Origin: Candidatus Accumulibacter meliphilus
Lineage (GTDB): Bacteria > Pseudomonadota > Gammaproteobacteria > Burkholderiales > Rhodocyclaceae
Length of the DNA stretch: 64,000 bases
Reading direction: 5' to 3'
Assembly (NCBI GenBank): GCA_003332265.1
Contig: QPGA01000010.1
Location: 1-64,000 of the forward strand
Of the stretch, positions 15,849-24,340 are shown one piece after another. The translations under genes and the position numbers were made by a program. Position 1 is the stretch's first letter; each line of letters opens with the position of its first letter. Below the pieces are notes generated by a model. That model saw only the letters and a program-made list of their open reading frames with translations, made no database searches and was not told where the DNA came from.

Positions 15849-16970
15849 TCAGCTCTCGCCGACGGCGAACAAGCGCCGGTGCTCCTTGATCGCATAGCGG
15901 TCGGTCATCCCGGCAATATAGTCGGCCACCCGACGCGCCTGATCGCCATCGCCGGGCAGTTGATACTGCGGCGGCAAGAGGCGCGGCTCACTGGTGAAAG
16001 CAGCAAAGAGGTCGCCGACGATCCGCTGCGCCTTGCTGGCCATTCGTAAAACCCGATAGTGCTGATAGAGCTGCGTGCGTAGGAAGCGCTTCATTTGCCG
16101 CTGTACCTGAAAAGACTCCTCCGAGAATGCCACCAGGGCCGACCCGGACCGGGCCGCGGCGAGATCCCGGGGCTGAGATTGACGGATGTTGGCGGCGGTT
16201 GTTTCGATCAGATCGCAAACCTGAGCATTGATCATCTGCCGGATCGTCTCGTGGATCAAGCGCCGCCCGCCGACGCTCGGATGGAGCCGCCGAACGTCGG
16301 CGACGTGGCTCGCAAACAGGCTCAGCCCTTCGAGTTGCTCGAGCGTGATCAGCCCTGAGCGCAAGCCATCATCGACATCGTGGTTGTTGTAGGCAATTTC
16401 ATCGGCAAGATTGCAGATCTGGGCTTCCAACGACGGTTGCGTGCGACTCAGGAAGCGCTCGCCGAGCTCTCCCAACTGGCGAGCTTTTTCCGGCGAGCAG
16501 TGCTTGACGATACCTTCGCGCGTCTCGAAGCAGAGGTTGAGCCCGGCAAAGGCCGCGTAGCGCTCCTCGAGCAGATCGACGATGCGCAGGCTTTGCAGAT
16601 TGTGTTCGAAGCCGCCATGCTTGCGCATGCACTCGTTGAGCGCCTCCTGCCCGGCGTGACCAAAGGGCGTATGGCCAAGGTCGTGGGCCAGCGAAATGGC
16701 TTCGGCGAGATCCTCGTTGAGCTCTAGCGCACGCGCAATGGCACGCGCGATCTGGGCCACTTCAAGACTGTGCGTCAGGCGAGTACGGAAGAGATCGCCT
16801 TCGTGATTGACGAAGACCTGCGTCTTGTATTCGAGACGCCGGAAAGCCGTCGAATGCACGATCCGGTCGCGGTCGCGCTGGAACTCGCTGCGATACGACG
16901 GCTTCGTATCCGGGAAGCGACGGCCCCGCGAGTTAGCCGCCGTTACGGCGTAGGGGGCGAGATCAGGCAT
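15849..16970 (-). CDS. dgt: Deoxyguanosinetriphosphate triphosphohydrolase-like protein
   Basis: This family hydrolyses dNTPs to the deoxynucleoside and triphosphate, affecting dNTP pools. The product is 373 residues from the ATG at 16970 ([17 protein letters not shown]), which overlaps the end of aroB by 8 nt; longer in-frame starts run deep into aroB. The HD metal site is visible as [14 protein letters not shown] and [19 protein letters not shown], followed by [13 protein letters not shown] and [17 protein letters not shown]. The shorter length than E. coli Dgt (505) matches the type 2 subfamily common in betaproteobacteria. It is the last gene of an aroK-aroB-dgt run. Confidence 0.95.
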   Translation of the reverse strand: MPDLAPYAVTAANSRGRRFPDTKPSYRSEFQRDRDRIVHSTAFRRLEYKTQVFVNHEGDLFRTRLTHSLEVAQIARAIARALELNEDLAEAISLAHDLGHTPFGHAGQEALNECMRKHGGFEHNLQSLRIVDLLEERYAAFAGLNLCFETREGIVKHCSPEKARQLGELGERFLSRTQPSLEAQICNLADEIAYNNHDVDDGLRSGLITLEQLEGLSLFASHVADVRRLHPSVGGRRLIHETIRQMINAQVCDLIETTAANIRQSQPRDLAAARSGSALVAFSEESFQVQRQMKRFLRTQLYQHYRVLRMASKAQRIVGDLFAAFTSEPRLLPPQYQLPGDGDQARRVADYIAGMTDRYAIKEHRRLFAVGES

Positions 16971-18051
16971 GCGCGGAGCGCGCCAGGATGGCTCCCCTGA
17001 CCTCGCTCTCCGAGGCGACTTCACTGACCACTGCCTGACCAATGTCCTTCAGGAGCACGAAGCGCAGCTTGCCGTCGCGCACCTTCTTGTCGTGTTGCAT
17101 CAGCTCCAGATAGCGCTCGACGGCCAGCGGCGGCCCGAACACCGGCAATCCCGCACGCTGAAACAAGCGCTCCACCCGCTCGATCTCGGACGCGCCGAGC
17201 CAGCCCAGCTGCGACGAGAGTTGCGTGGCGATGAGCGTGCCGGCGGCGACGGCTTCACCGTGCAGCCATTGGCCATAGCCCATACCGGTTTCGATGGCGT
17301 GCCCGAAGGTGTGGCCAAGGTTGAGCAAAGCCCGCTCGCCGCTCTCGTGCTCGTCCGCGACGACCACTTCGGCCTTGTTGCGGCACGAACGGGCAATGGC
17401 CTCCGCCAGCACCTCTGGATCGCGGCACAGCAATCCTTCGAGGTGGACTTCAAGCCATTCGAAAAACGGCAGGTCCCTGATCAGACCGTATTTGATCACT
17501 TCGGCCAGGCCCGCGCGCAGCTCACGATCGGGCAGCGTATACAAGGTATCGGTATCGGCCAGCACCAGTTTCGGCTGATAGAAGGCACCGATCATGTTCT
17601 TGCCGAGCGGATGGTTGATTGCTGTCTTGCCGCCCACCGACGAATCAACCTGCGCCAGCAAGGTCGTCGGGGCCTGAATGAAGGGCATGCCACGCTGAAA
17701 ACACGCCGCCGCAAACCCGGTCATGTCACCAACGACGCCGCCGCCAAGAGCCAGCAGAGTCGTTGCCCGCTCACAGCGCGCCTGCAGCAGAGCGTCAAAA
17801 ATGGTGGTCAGCGTTTGCCAGTTCTTGAACGCTTCGCCGTCGGGCAGGATGATCTCGACGATTTCGATTCCAGCACGCCGGAGCGACCCTGACAGGCGCT
17901 CGAGATACAGGGGCGCGACGGTGGTGTTGCTCACGATCGCGACCTTCGGCTGGGGCAGAAACGGCAGCAGCAGGTCGCTCGTGTCGAGTAGCGCCCGTCC
18001 GACATGAATCGGATAGGCGCGCTCCGCGAGAGCAACGGTCAGGGTTTCCAT
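16963..18051 (-). CDS. aroB: 3-dehydroquinate synthase
   Basis: AroB converts DAHP to 3-dehydroquinate, the second step of the shikimate pathway, using NAD+ and a divalent metal. The 362-residue length equals that of E. coli. The NAD-binding [19 protein letters not shown] (about 103-121), the metal-site region [11 protein letters not shown], and [11 protein letters not shown] with its metal-ligand His are all present. The start overlaps the aroK stop by 13 nt and the end overlaps dgt, which points to translational coupling. The aroK-aroB pairing is the usual proteobacterial arrangement. Confidence 0.98.
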   Translation of the reverse strand: METLTVALAERAYPIHVGRALLDTSDLLLPFLPQPKVAIVSNTTVAPLYLERLSGSLRRAGIEIVEIILPDGEAFKNWQTLTTIFDALLQARCERATTLLALGGGVVGDMTGFAAACFQRGMPFIQAPTTLLAQVDSSVGGKTAINHPLGKNMIGAFYQPKLVLADTDTLYTLPDRELRAGLAEVIKYGLIRDLPFFEWLEVHLEGLLCRDPEVLAEAIARSCRNKAEVVVADEHESGERALLNLGHTFGHAIETGMGYGQWLHGEAVAAGTLIATQLSSQLGWLGASEIERVERLFQRAGLPVFGPPLAVERYLELMQHDKKVRDGKLRFVLLKDIGQAVVSEVASESEVRGAILARSAHA

Positions 18052-18575
18052 GGCTTTTCCAATTTCTTGAGCAAGAGTTGCAACACCGACTGCGCGCTGA
18101 TTCGAGAACCGCTGACCACCACATCGGCGATACTTCGATACAGCGGGTCGCGCTGCTGGTGCAGTTCCTTGAGTTTCCGCAGCGGGTCGCTGACCCGCAA
18201 CAAGGGCCGATTCTTGTCGTGGCGCGTGCGTTCACAGAGGGTTTGTAGAGGCACATTGAGGTAGATGACCAGGCCGCTGCCCTGCAAACTCGCCCGATTC
18301 TCGGCGCGCAGTACCGCCCCGCCGCCAGTGGCCACCACACGGCCGCGCAAGGACGAGAGGTCCTCGATGACCTGGGCTTCGCGTTTGCGAAAGCCCTCCT
18401 CGCCTTCGATCTCGAAGATCGTCGGCAGGCTGACGCCGGTACGCGAAGCGATTTCGTGGTCGGAGTCGACAAACTGATAAGCCAGGCGCTTGGCCAAAAC
18501 CTTGGCGATCGTCGTTTTTCCGGCACCCATCAGGCCGACCAGATAGACGTTTCTTTTCTCGTCCTCGATGTTCAC
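18039..18575 (-). CDS. aroK: Shikimate kinase
   Basis: AroK phosphorylates shikimate at the 3-hydroxyl with ATP. It has 178 residues, typical for the family. The Walker A motif [12 protein letters not shown] (about 15-26), the shikimate-binding [11 protein letters not shown] (about 38-48) with [10 protein letters not shown], and the [11 protein letters not shown] segment are all present. It is the first gene of the aroK-aroB-dgt run. An intrinsic terminator at 18620-18645 separates it from pilQ, so its transcription likely starts between that terminator and the gene. Confidence 0.97.
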   Translation of the reverse strand: MNIEDEKRNVYLVGLMGAGKTTIAKVLAKRLAYQFVDSDHEIASRTGVSLPTIFEIEGEEGFRKREAQVIEDLSSLRGRVVATGGGAVLRAENRASLQGSGLVIYLNVPLQTLCERTRHDKNRPLLRVSDPLRKLKELHQQRDPLYRSIADVVVSGSRISAQSVLQLLLKKLEKPWKP

Positions 18576-18619
18576 GAGGCCATTTTATCGCAAGCCATAG
18601 AGGACCGACGCAGAGCGTG

Positions 18620-18645
18620 AAAAAAGCCGGCTCAGCGCCGGCTTT
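18620..18645 (-). terminator. Intrinsic terminator between pilQ and aroK
   Basis: On the minus strand AAGCCGGC, loop GCTGA, GCCGGCTT is followed by TTTT. The 8-bp GC-rich stem and T-run form a classic Rho-independent terminator that would end pilMNOPQ transcripts before aroK. Confidence 0.85.
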
Positions 18646-18660
18646 GCTGGCTTGCCAAGC

Positions 18661-18853
18661 GGTCATGACAGATCAACCCGCGCCCGATTGTGAAAGTCAT
18701 GACCGCCCCCTCCACTTGCAGTGCGCATTCCGGCTTGCACGCCGGAATCGTTCAACGGGCAGGGAGCATGCTGCCTGAATTCCCCGCCGAACCCCCGACC
18801 CTTCTCCCGCGCAGGGGAGAAGGGAGATTCGTGAGTCGCGTACGCGATCTTTC
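18661..18853 (+). repeat. Interspersed repeat, copy 2
   Basis: A copy of about 193 bp starts with GGTCATGACA. It continues through GAAAGTCATGAC, the inverted repeat ATTCCGGC...GCCGGAAT, CTTCTCCC...GGGGAGAAG and GTGAGTCGCGTACGCGAT. It has the same order and close identity to the copy at 23999-24196 and fills most of the pilQ-aroK gap. There is no coding potential; the internal palindromes suggest a REP/BIME-like element. Confidence 0.8.
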
Positions 18854-18865
18854 CGGTGAACAGGG

Positions 18866-20929
18866 TCAGCGTACCGACAGATTGTCGGCAACGATTCTGG
18901 GAGTTATGAAGACCAGCAATTCGGTCTTGTCGTCGATGGTCTCGCGGTTCTTGAACAGGAAGCCGATGTACGGAAGGTCACCGAAGAACGGGATGCGAGT
19001 GGTATTGTTGCGGGTTTCCTGCGTGTAGATGCCACCGATGACCACCGTACCGCCGTTCTCGACGAGCACCTGTGTCTTGACGTGCTTGGTATCGATGGCC
19101 ACGCCAGCGCCGGTCGACAGGCGGGTGTTCGGGGTGTCCTTGTTGACGTCCAGTTCCATGGAAATCTTGCCATCCGGGGTAATCTGGGGCGTTACTTTCA
19201 ACGCTAGGTTGGCTTTCCGGAAGGAGACGCTGGTCGCCCCTGAACTGGTCGCCTGCTGATAAGGAATTTCGACGCCCTGCTCGATGATCGCCTCGACCTG
19301 GTTGGCGGTCATCACGCGCGGACTGGAGATCACCTTGCCACGGCCATCGGCTTCGAGTGCCGAAATTTCGGCAGTCAGAAACTGCGTCAATGCATTGTTG
19401 AAGAGCAGGAAATTCAGCGTACCGGCGGCACCGGTTCGTGGTGTCGCTGGCAGGTTGACCTGCGTGCCGCCCATGTCGAGATTGCCGCTGACCGCCGTAC
19501 CGTCGCCGCCAATCCTGACCGCACCGTCGGGGAAGGTTTGCCGCCAGCCCAGACGTACGCCAAGGTTCTTCGCAAAACTGTCACCAGCTTCGACGATACG
19601 TGCTTCGATCATCACCTGCCGGGCAGCGACGTCAACCTTGGCGATCATGGCCCGCACCTCTTCGAGCCGGCTGGGCGTATCCTTGACAAAGAGGATGTTT
19701 GAGCGCTCCTCGACAACGGCGCTGCCACGCTTGGAAAGCACTGTCTGCTTGGGGTCGATCAGCAGTTTCTGAACCGCGTCGGCCTTGATGTAGTTCATCT
19801 GGAAACTCTCGGCCACCAGGGGCTCGAGATCGCCAATCTGTATTCTCGATTCGAAGTCGAGCTTTTCCTTGGTGGCAATTTCCTCGCTCGGCGCAATCAA
19901 AATGACGTTGCCATTCTTGCGCATGGCAAGCCCCTTCTGCTGCATGATGATGTCCAGCGCCTGATCCCAGGGAACGTCCTTGAGAATCAGGGTGATCGAA
20001 CCACCGACGGAATCGCTGACCACCATGTTCATGCCGGTGAACTCACCGATCACCTGCAGCAGGCGCCGCACATTGACGTTCTGGAAGTTGAGCGACAGCT
20101 TTTCACCCTGATAGCCGCCGCGGCTCCCCTGTACCAACTTGTTCGGGTTCTCGATGATCGGTTTGACTTCAATGACGAACTGGGTGTCGCTCTGATAGGC
20201 ATTGTGCTCCCAGAGACCGTGCGGGGTGATCGTCATGCGCGCGTTCGGGCCTTTCTGAACAGTGCTCACCTTCAGTACCGGGGTGGCGAAGTCGGTCACA
20301 TCGAGCTTCTTCTGCAGCGCGCCGGGAACGCTCACATTGGCGAAATCGACAACCAGATTCGCCCCTTGTTGGCGGATGTCGATGCCGGCGTTGGCATCGC
20401 TCAGATCGACCGTAATACGCCCCTCACCGTCCTTGCCGCGCCGGAAGGCGATGTCGCGAACGGCGTTCCCGGTGACCGAGGGTATCGCTTTGGCGAAATG
20501 CTCGACGGCGGTTCCACCCTGAGTGGTCGCGCTCGGCACCAGAGCCAGCAAAAGGTCGTTGCCGTCAATGCGTGCTTCATAGGTCATCGGCTTGTGCAGG
20601 TTGAGGACCAGGCGGGTTCGGTCCTCGGCCTGGACAATATTGGCGCTCTTCAGCTCGCCTTCGTTATACGCCTGACTCGACCTGCCCAAGCCGTTGATCG
20701 TATTCGCAAAATCGAAGGCGATGCGGGCTGGCTGGGCAACGCTGAACGCTGGTGGCAATACCGTCAGGGGCTCCTTGAAGGTGAGCTTGACGTTGAGCAC
20801 CGAGCCCTGCTGAATGACATTCATCGACTCGATCGCATTCGAGTGAGCGTCCTGCGCGTTGGCGGGCCCGCAGATGAATAGAACAGCTCCAACCAGGCCG
20901 AGCAGGGTTTGTTTGATGATCTGCTTCAT
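18866..20929 (-). CDS. pilQ: Type IV pilus secretin
   Basis: PilQ forms the outer-membrane ring through which the type IV pilus is extruded. The 687-residue protein has a signal peptide ending at about GPANAQ (residue 25). AMIN domains (about 35-250) bind peptidoglycan, a secretin/TonB N-terminal domain (about 275-345) contains LNFQNVNVRRLLQVIGE, N1-type domains follow, and the secretin core runs from about 450 to 685. The core shows VEIPYQQATSSGATSVSF and the conserved VVIGGIYTQE and FGDLPYIGFLFKN. It is the last gene of pilMNOPQ and starts directly after the pilP stop. An interspersed repeat and a terminator follow it. Confidence 0.98.
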   Translation of the reverse strand: MKQIIKQTLLGLVGAVLFICGPANAQDAHSNAIESMNVIQQGSVLNVKLTFKEPLTVLPPAFSVAQPARIAFDFANTINGLGRSSQAYNEGELKSANIVQAEDRTRLVLNLHKPMTYEARIDGNDLLLALVPSATTQGGTAVEHFAKAIPSVTGNAVRDIAFRRGKDGEGRITVDLSDANAGIDIRQQGANLVVDFANVSVPGALQKKLDVTDFATPVLKVSTVQKGPNARMTITPHGLWEHNAYQSDTQFVIEVKPIIENPNKLVQGSRGGYQGEKLSLNFQNVNVRRLLQVIGEFTGMNMVVSDSVGGSITLILKDVPWDQALDIIMQQKGLAMRKNGNVILIAPSEEIATKEKLDFESRIQIGDLEPLVAESFQMNYIKADAVQKLLIDPKQTVLSKRGSAVVEERSNILFVKDTPSRLEEVRAMIAKVDVAARQVMIEARIVEAGDSFAKNLGVRLGWRQTFPDGAVRIGGDGTAVSGNLDMGGTQVNLPATPRTGAAGTLNFLLFNNALTQFLTAEISALEADGRGKVISSPRVMTANQVEAIIEQGVEIPYQQATSSGATSVSFRKANLALKVTPQITPDGKISMELDVNKDTPNTRLSTGAGVAIDTKHVKTQVLVENGGTVVIGGIYTQETRNNTTRIPFFGDLPYIGFLFKNRETIDDKTELLVFITPRIVADNLSVR

Positions 20930-21445
20930 TTACTTTGCTCCCTTTTCCTGCAACAGCAGGCTGCTCGTCCTCTCCACCCAGTCACCGGCGGAATCTTGAA
21001 CAAGCTCTCGCAACGTTATCTCTGATTCGGAAACATCGATCACCACGCCGAAGTTCTGCCCCAGGTAGTTGCCGATCTTGACCTGGTATAAAGCGCTCTC
21101 GACCTGAATGATGGCATACGACACCTTGGCCCTGGTCATCACGCCGACGTACTGCAGCGATTCCAGGGGGTAAAGTTCCAGAGGCTCCTTGGGTCGGTCG
21201 AGATCAGGCTTGAAACCACTCCCTCCCTTTCTTGCATCCGAACCCAGCTTGGCTGGCTTGAACGGGTCGATCAGGTCACCCACATCGTAGGCCACGGGCT
21301 CATAGGGTTCGACCACGGGCAGCGGTGGTATCTTGCCTTTGGCGTCCTGCGCCACCGTGCTCATCCACTCTCGAACATCCTCATGATCACCGCTGGCACA
21401 GGCGACCAGAACGACGCTGGCCAGCAGAACAAGAAGTTTGCTCAT
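20930..21445 (-). CDS. pilP: Type IV pilus inner-membrane lipoprotein PilP
   Basis: PilP links the PilN/PilO complex in the inner membrane with the periplasmic part of PilQ. It has 171 residues with a lipoprotein signal peptide: hydrophobic LLVLLASVVLVAC, where the lipobox Cys is at about residue 16. The family features LIDPFKPAKL and, towards the end, VKIGNYLGQNFGVVIDV belong to the HR domain. The start overlaps the pilO stop by 4 nt (ATGA), consistent with translational coupling. Confidence 0.96.
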   Translation of the reverse strand: MSKLLVLLASVVLVACASGDHEDVREWMSTVAQDAKGKIPPLPVVEPYEPVAYDVGDLIDPFKPAKLGSDARKGGSGFKPDLDRPKEPLELYPLESLQYVGVMTRAKVSYAIIQVESALYQVKIGNYLGQNFGVVIDVSESEITLRELVQDSAGDWVERTSSLLLQEKGAK

Positions 21446-22119
21446 TTCTTGCCACCCTTCTTGGCCGCCTCGGCCGCCCTCTTCTTGGCCGCCAACTCTT
21501 CCGCATCGAGATAGCGGAAGGTCTTGGCAACCGCATCCAGCACCAGCCTTCCATCCTTGCTCTGCGGGTTGTCGACGATCGAGATGTTGTTCAAGGTGAC
21601 AATTCTGGATAGCTTGCCTATATCGCCGGCAAAAGCACCAAAGTCGTGGTAGGTCCCGGTCAGGCGCACATTGACGGGCAGTTCGGCATAGAAATCCTGC
21701 ACCTGCTCGCTGCCTGGCTTGAAGAGATCGAACTGCAGGCCCCGGCCCATCCCCGCCTGGTTGACTTCGACCAACAGCGCTTCAACTTCGGATTTGTTGG
21801 GTAGCTGCTTCAAAAGGGTACCGAATGAACGGTCAATTTCATCCAGCTGCTGAATGTACAGGTCGAGGTTGACCGCTTGCTTTTTCTTGGCCACGTACTG
21901 ATCCTTCAGCCGCAGCTCTTCCTGCTCCTTGCTCGCCAGCTCGTCCAACTGGTCAGCCCAGACAAACCACCACCCGGCCAGCGAGAGCAAAATGAACAAA
22001 CCGAGCAGGACGGTCACACGCGGCGCAACCGGCCACGCTCCGGGATCCTTCGGATCGAGATTCTCAAAATCTCTGAGCACCTCGCGGAAATCGATAGACG
22101 GAAGCTTGGACGTCTTCAT
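21442..22119 (-). CDS. pilO: Type IV pilus inner-membrane protein PilO
   Basis: PilO pairs with PilN in the alignment subcomplex of the type IV pilus. The 225-residue protein has one transmembrane segment (about 31-52, VLLGLFILLSLAGWWFVW). A coiled-coil region (about 57-115) follows, and then a ferredoxin-like periplasmic domain with LPVNVRLTGTYHDFGAFAGDI. The C-terminus is unusually Lys/Ala-rich (EELAAKKRAAEAAKKGGKK). It overlaps pilN and pilP by 4 nt on each side. Confidence 0.96.
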   Translation of the reverse strand: MKTSKLPSIDFREVLRDFENLDPKDPGAWPVAPRVTVLLGLFILLSLAGWWFVWADQLDELASKEQEELRLKDQYVAKKKQAVNLDLYIQQLDEIDRSFGTLLKQLPNKSEVEALLVEVNQAGMGRGLQFDLFKPGSEQVQDFYAELPVNVRLTGTYHDFGAFAGDIGKLSRIVTLNNISIVDNPQSKDGRLVLDAVAKTFRYLDAEELAAKKRAAEAAKKGGKK

Positions 22120-22682
22120 TTCTGCCCCTCTTGGCCCGCGGCGGCCCTTTTCAGGGAGGCGTTCATGCTGAACTCGTTGAGACGACGCTTGTCGACGAGC
22201 ACTGCCTTGATCTCTATCAAACGAGGTTTCTCAAGCCATGGTGACGCTTCGATGTTCCGCATCAGCGTTGAAACGCGGGCGCTGGACTGGGCGTAGCCCA
22301 CAAGATGAATGCTCTGCCCGACCTGCTTCAGCGAGCGGATATACACCCCCTCAGGCATCTGCTTGGCGAGCTCGCTCAGCAAGCGCACCGCTTCGGCGCG
22401 ATCACGCTGCAAGGATTCGATGATTCGCTTGCGCGCCATCAAGGCGTCACTTTGCGCCTTGAGCCGATTGATTTGATCGATTTGCTTGTTAAGGACGGCG
22501 ATTTCCTTCTGCAGGAAGTCGTTCTTGGCATCCTGGGCGGCAATGTAGCCGCCAATCACGGAGTAGACGAGAAAGACGATCAGCCCGGAAAGAACGGTGA
22601 TCAAACCGAGCAGAGCATAGAACTGCTGTCGCCGCGCTCGTCGCTTCTCTTCCCGGTGCGGCAGGAGATTGATGCGTATCAT
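22116..22682 (-). CDS. pilN: Type IV pilus inner-membrane protein PilN
   Basis: PilN binds PilM through its short cytoplasmic N-terminus and dimerises with PilO in the periplasm. The 188-residue protein starts with MIRINLLPHREEKRR, the conserved INLLP PilM-binding motif. One transmembrane segment (about 25-47) is followed by a coiled coil and a ferredoxin-like domain ending VLVDKRRLNEFSMNASL. It overlaps pilM and pilO by 4 nt. Confidence 0.97.
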   Translation of the reverse strand: MIRINLLPHREEKRRARRQQFYALLGLITVLSGLIVFLVYSVIGGYIAAQDAKNDFLQKEIAVLNKQIDQINRLKAQSDALMARKRIIESLQRDRAEAVRLLSELAKQMPEGVYIRSLKQVGQSIHLVGYAQSSARVSTLMRNIEASPWLEKPRLIEIKAVLVDKRRLNEFSMNASLKRAAAGQEGQK

Positions 22683-23788
22683 TCGTCGAACCTCCGCAGC
22701 GCAAGACCGCAGGCAACCATCAACGACGAGGCATCGGTCTGCAGGTTCCTGGTGCGCACGCGATCAGCAAGCAACATATTGGCAAAAGGATTGGCAATGA
22801 CGGTGTTGATCTGCGTGCGCGAGGCGACGACTTCGTCGGCTCCGGCAATGACTGCGCAGCCGCCGGCCAGGACGATGTGGTTGATCTGATTGAACTGAGT
22901 CGAAGTAAAGAAAAACTGCAGGGCACGCGACAATTCCAGCGCCAAGGACTCAAGAAAGGGCCGCAAGAGCTCGGCTTCGTACTCCGCCGGCAAACTGTGG
23001 CGGCGCTTTTCTGCTTCTGCCTCCTCGAAACTCATCCCGAAAAGGCGGGCAATATCCTGCGTCAGCTGATTGCCGCCAAACGCCTGCTCGCGAACGTAGA
23101 GCTGCTGACGATCGCGCAGAACGGTCAGGTTCATCACGTTGGCACCGACGTCGACCAAGGCGATGATCCGGCCCCGGCCACCCTCGGGAAGCTGTTTTTC
23201 GATCAGTTCGAACGCCGAAAGCACCGCATAGGACTCGACATCGAGGACCACCGGCTTGAGTCCTGCCGCTTCCGCAACAGCGACACGGTCCTCCACCTTT
23301 TCCTTACGAGACGCAGCGATAAGAACTTCGATCTCGTCAGGAGACGATGACACCGGTCCGAGCACCTGAAAATCCAGATTGACTTCGTCGAGAGCAAAGG
23401 GGATGTACTGGTTGGCCTCGGATTCCACCAGCACTTCCAACTCGTCTTCCCTCTGCCCGGCGGCAACGATGATCTTCTTGGTGATCACATGCGATGCCGG
23501 CAGGGCAATGGCCACCTGCCGCGTAACGGTCGCCAGCTTCTTCCACGCGCGCCGGACCGACTCCGCCGCAGCTTCCAGGTTGACAATGTTGCCATCCGAG
23601 ACGGCGTCCCTGGGCAAGATCTCAATCGCGTAGCGCTCGACGCGGTAACCGCTTTTCGCGTCGCTTGCCAGTTCCACCATCTTGACCGACGATGAACTGA
23701 TATCAAGACCGATCAGGGAGCGCGCCTTGGGATTAAAGATCGAAAGATCAAGCTGCAAATCGCCACCCCCGGCCAAAAAACCCTTCAA
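22679..23788 (-). CDS. pilM: Type IV pilus assembly ATPase-like protein PilM
   Basis: PilM is the actin/FtsA-like cytoplasmic component that docks onto PilN. The product is up to 369 residues. The ATP-binding elements LIGLDISSSSVKMVELA (about 25-41), LVDVGANVMNLTVLRD and VLAGGCAVIAG are clear. The start is uncertain: no ATG is present near the expected N-terminus, and TTG codons occur at 23788, 23776 and 23758. The last has GGGGGTGG just upstream and would give 359 residues, nearer the family length. It is the first gene of pilMNOPQ and is divergent from mrcA. Confidence 0.95.
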   Translation of the reverse strand: MKGFLAGGGDLQLDLSIFNPKARSLIGLDISSSSVKMVELASDAKSGYRVERYAIEILPRDAVSDGNIVNLEAAAESVRRAWKKLATVTRQVAIALPASHVITKKIIVAAGQREDELEVLVESEANQYIPFALDEVNLDFQVLGPVSSSPDEIEVLIAASRKEKVEDRVAVAEAAGLKPVVLDVESYAVLSAFELIEKQLPEGGRGRIIALVDVGANVMNLTVLRDRQQLYVREQAFGGNQLTQDIARLFGMSFEEAEAEKRRHSLPAEYEAELLRPFLESLALELSRALQFFFTSTQFNQINHIVLAGGCAVIAGADEVVASRTQINTVIANPFANMLLADRVRTRNLQTDASSLMVACGLALRRFDE

Positions 23789-24340
23789 TTATTTGTAGTT
23801 AGCGTACTTATAGATATTTTACTTTAGATGCTAGCAACAAGCTCCCGACCTGTAAAGCAATTTATCCGGCAGGGCCTTGGATATCTTCCTTTGGGCCAAG
23901 AGTGTAGCGTAAACCACTAAAATCATTGATTTTGCGTAGCCTGTTCGTAGTCAGGGAATTGGCATGGCCAAGAACGGCAGCGACGCCGACCGGCTAACGG
24001 TCATGACATGTCGAGACACCCCTGATCATGAAAGTCATGCCCGCCCCCCTCTCACTTGCAGTGCGCATTCCGGCTTGTACGCCGGAATCGTTCGACGGGC
24101 TGGGCGCATGCGCCCAGAATTCCCCGTCTCACCCCCGGCCCTTCTCCCGCAAGGGGAGACGGGAGTTTCGTGAGTCGCTTGCGCGACTTTGACATTAAGC
24201 ACAGGGCGCCGTCCTCGGATCCTGCGGCAGGCCCCTCGATGCGAGACGGAGGACAGGAGCGGCAAGCGCCGCGCTGATCTTCGCGCCTTTTCATGGCCGC
24301 GCCAATATAATAGCGGGATCTGCCTTTCTTTCCGGACGCC
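23789..24340. other. Divergent intergenic region pilM/mrcA
   Basis: This 552-bp region has three parts. An AT-rich stretch (23789-23940) probably carries the pilM promoter, but no hexamer pair stands out. The interspersed repeat copy is at 23999-24196. A perfect TATAAT at 24306-24311 lies about 30 nt before mrcA but has no convincing -35. No gene was recognised. Confidence 0.5.
23999..24196 (+). repeat. Interspersed repeat, copy 3 (full length)
   Basis: About 198 bp in the same orientation and order as the copy at 18661-18853: GGTCATGACA, TCATGAAAGTCATG, a C-rich stretch, ATTCCGGC-TTGTAC-GCCGGAAT, GGGCGCATGCGCCC, CTTCTCCCGCAAGGGGAG and GAGTCGCTTGCGCGACTTT. Several short perfect palindromes give a multi-hairpin structure. 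It sits in the pilM/mrcA divergent region. Confidence 0.8.
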
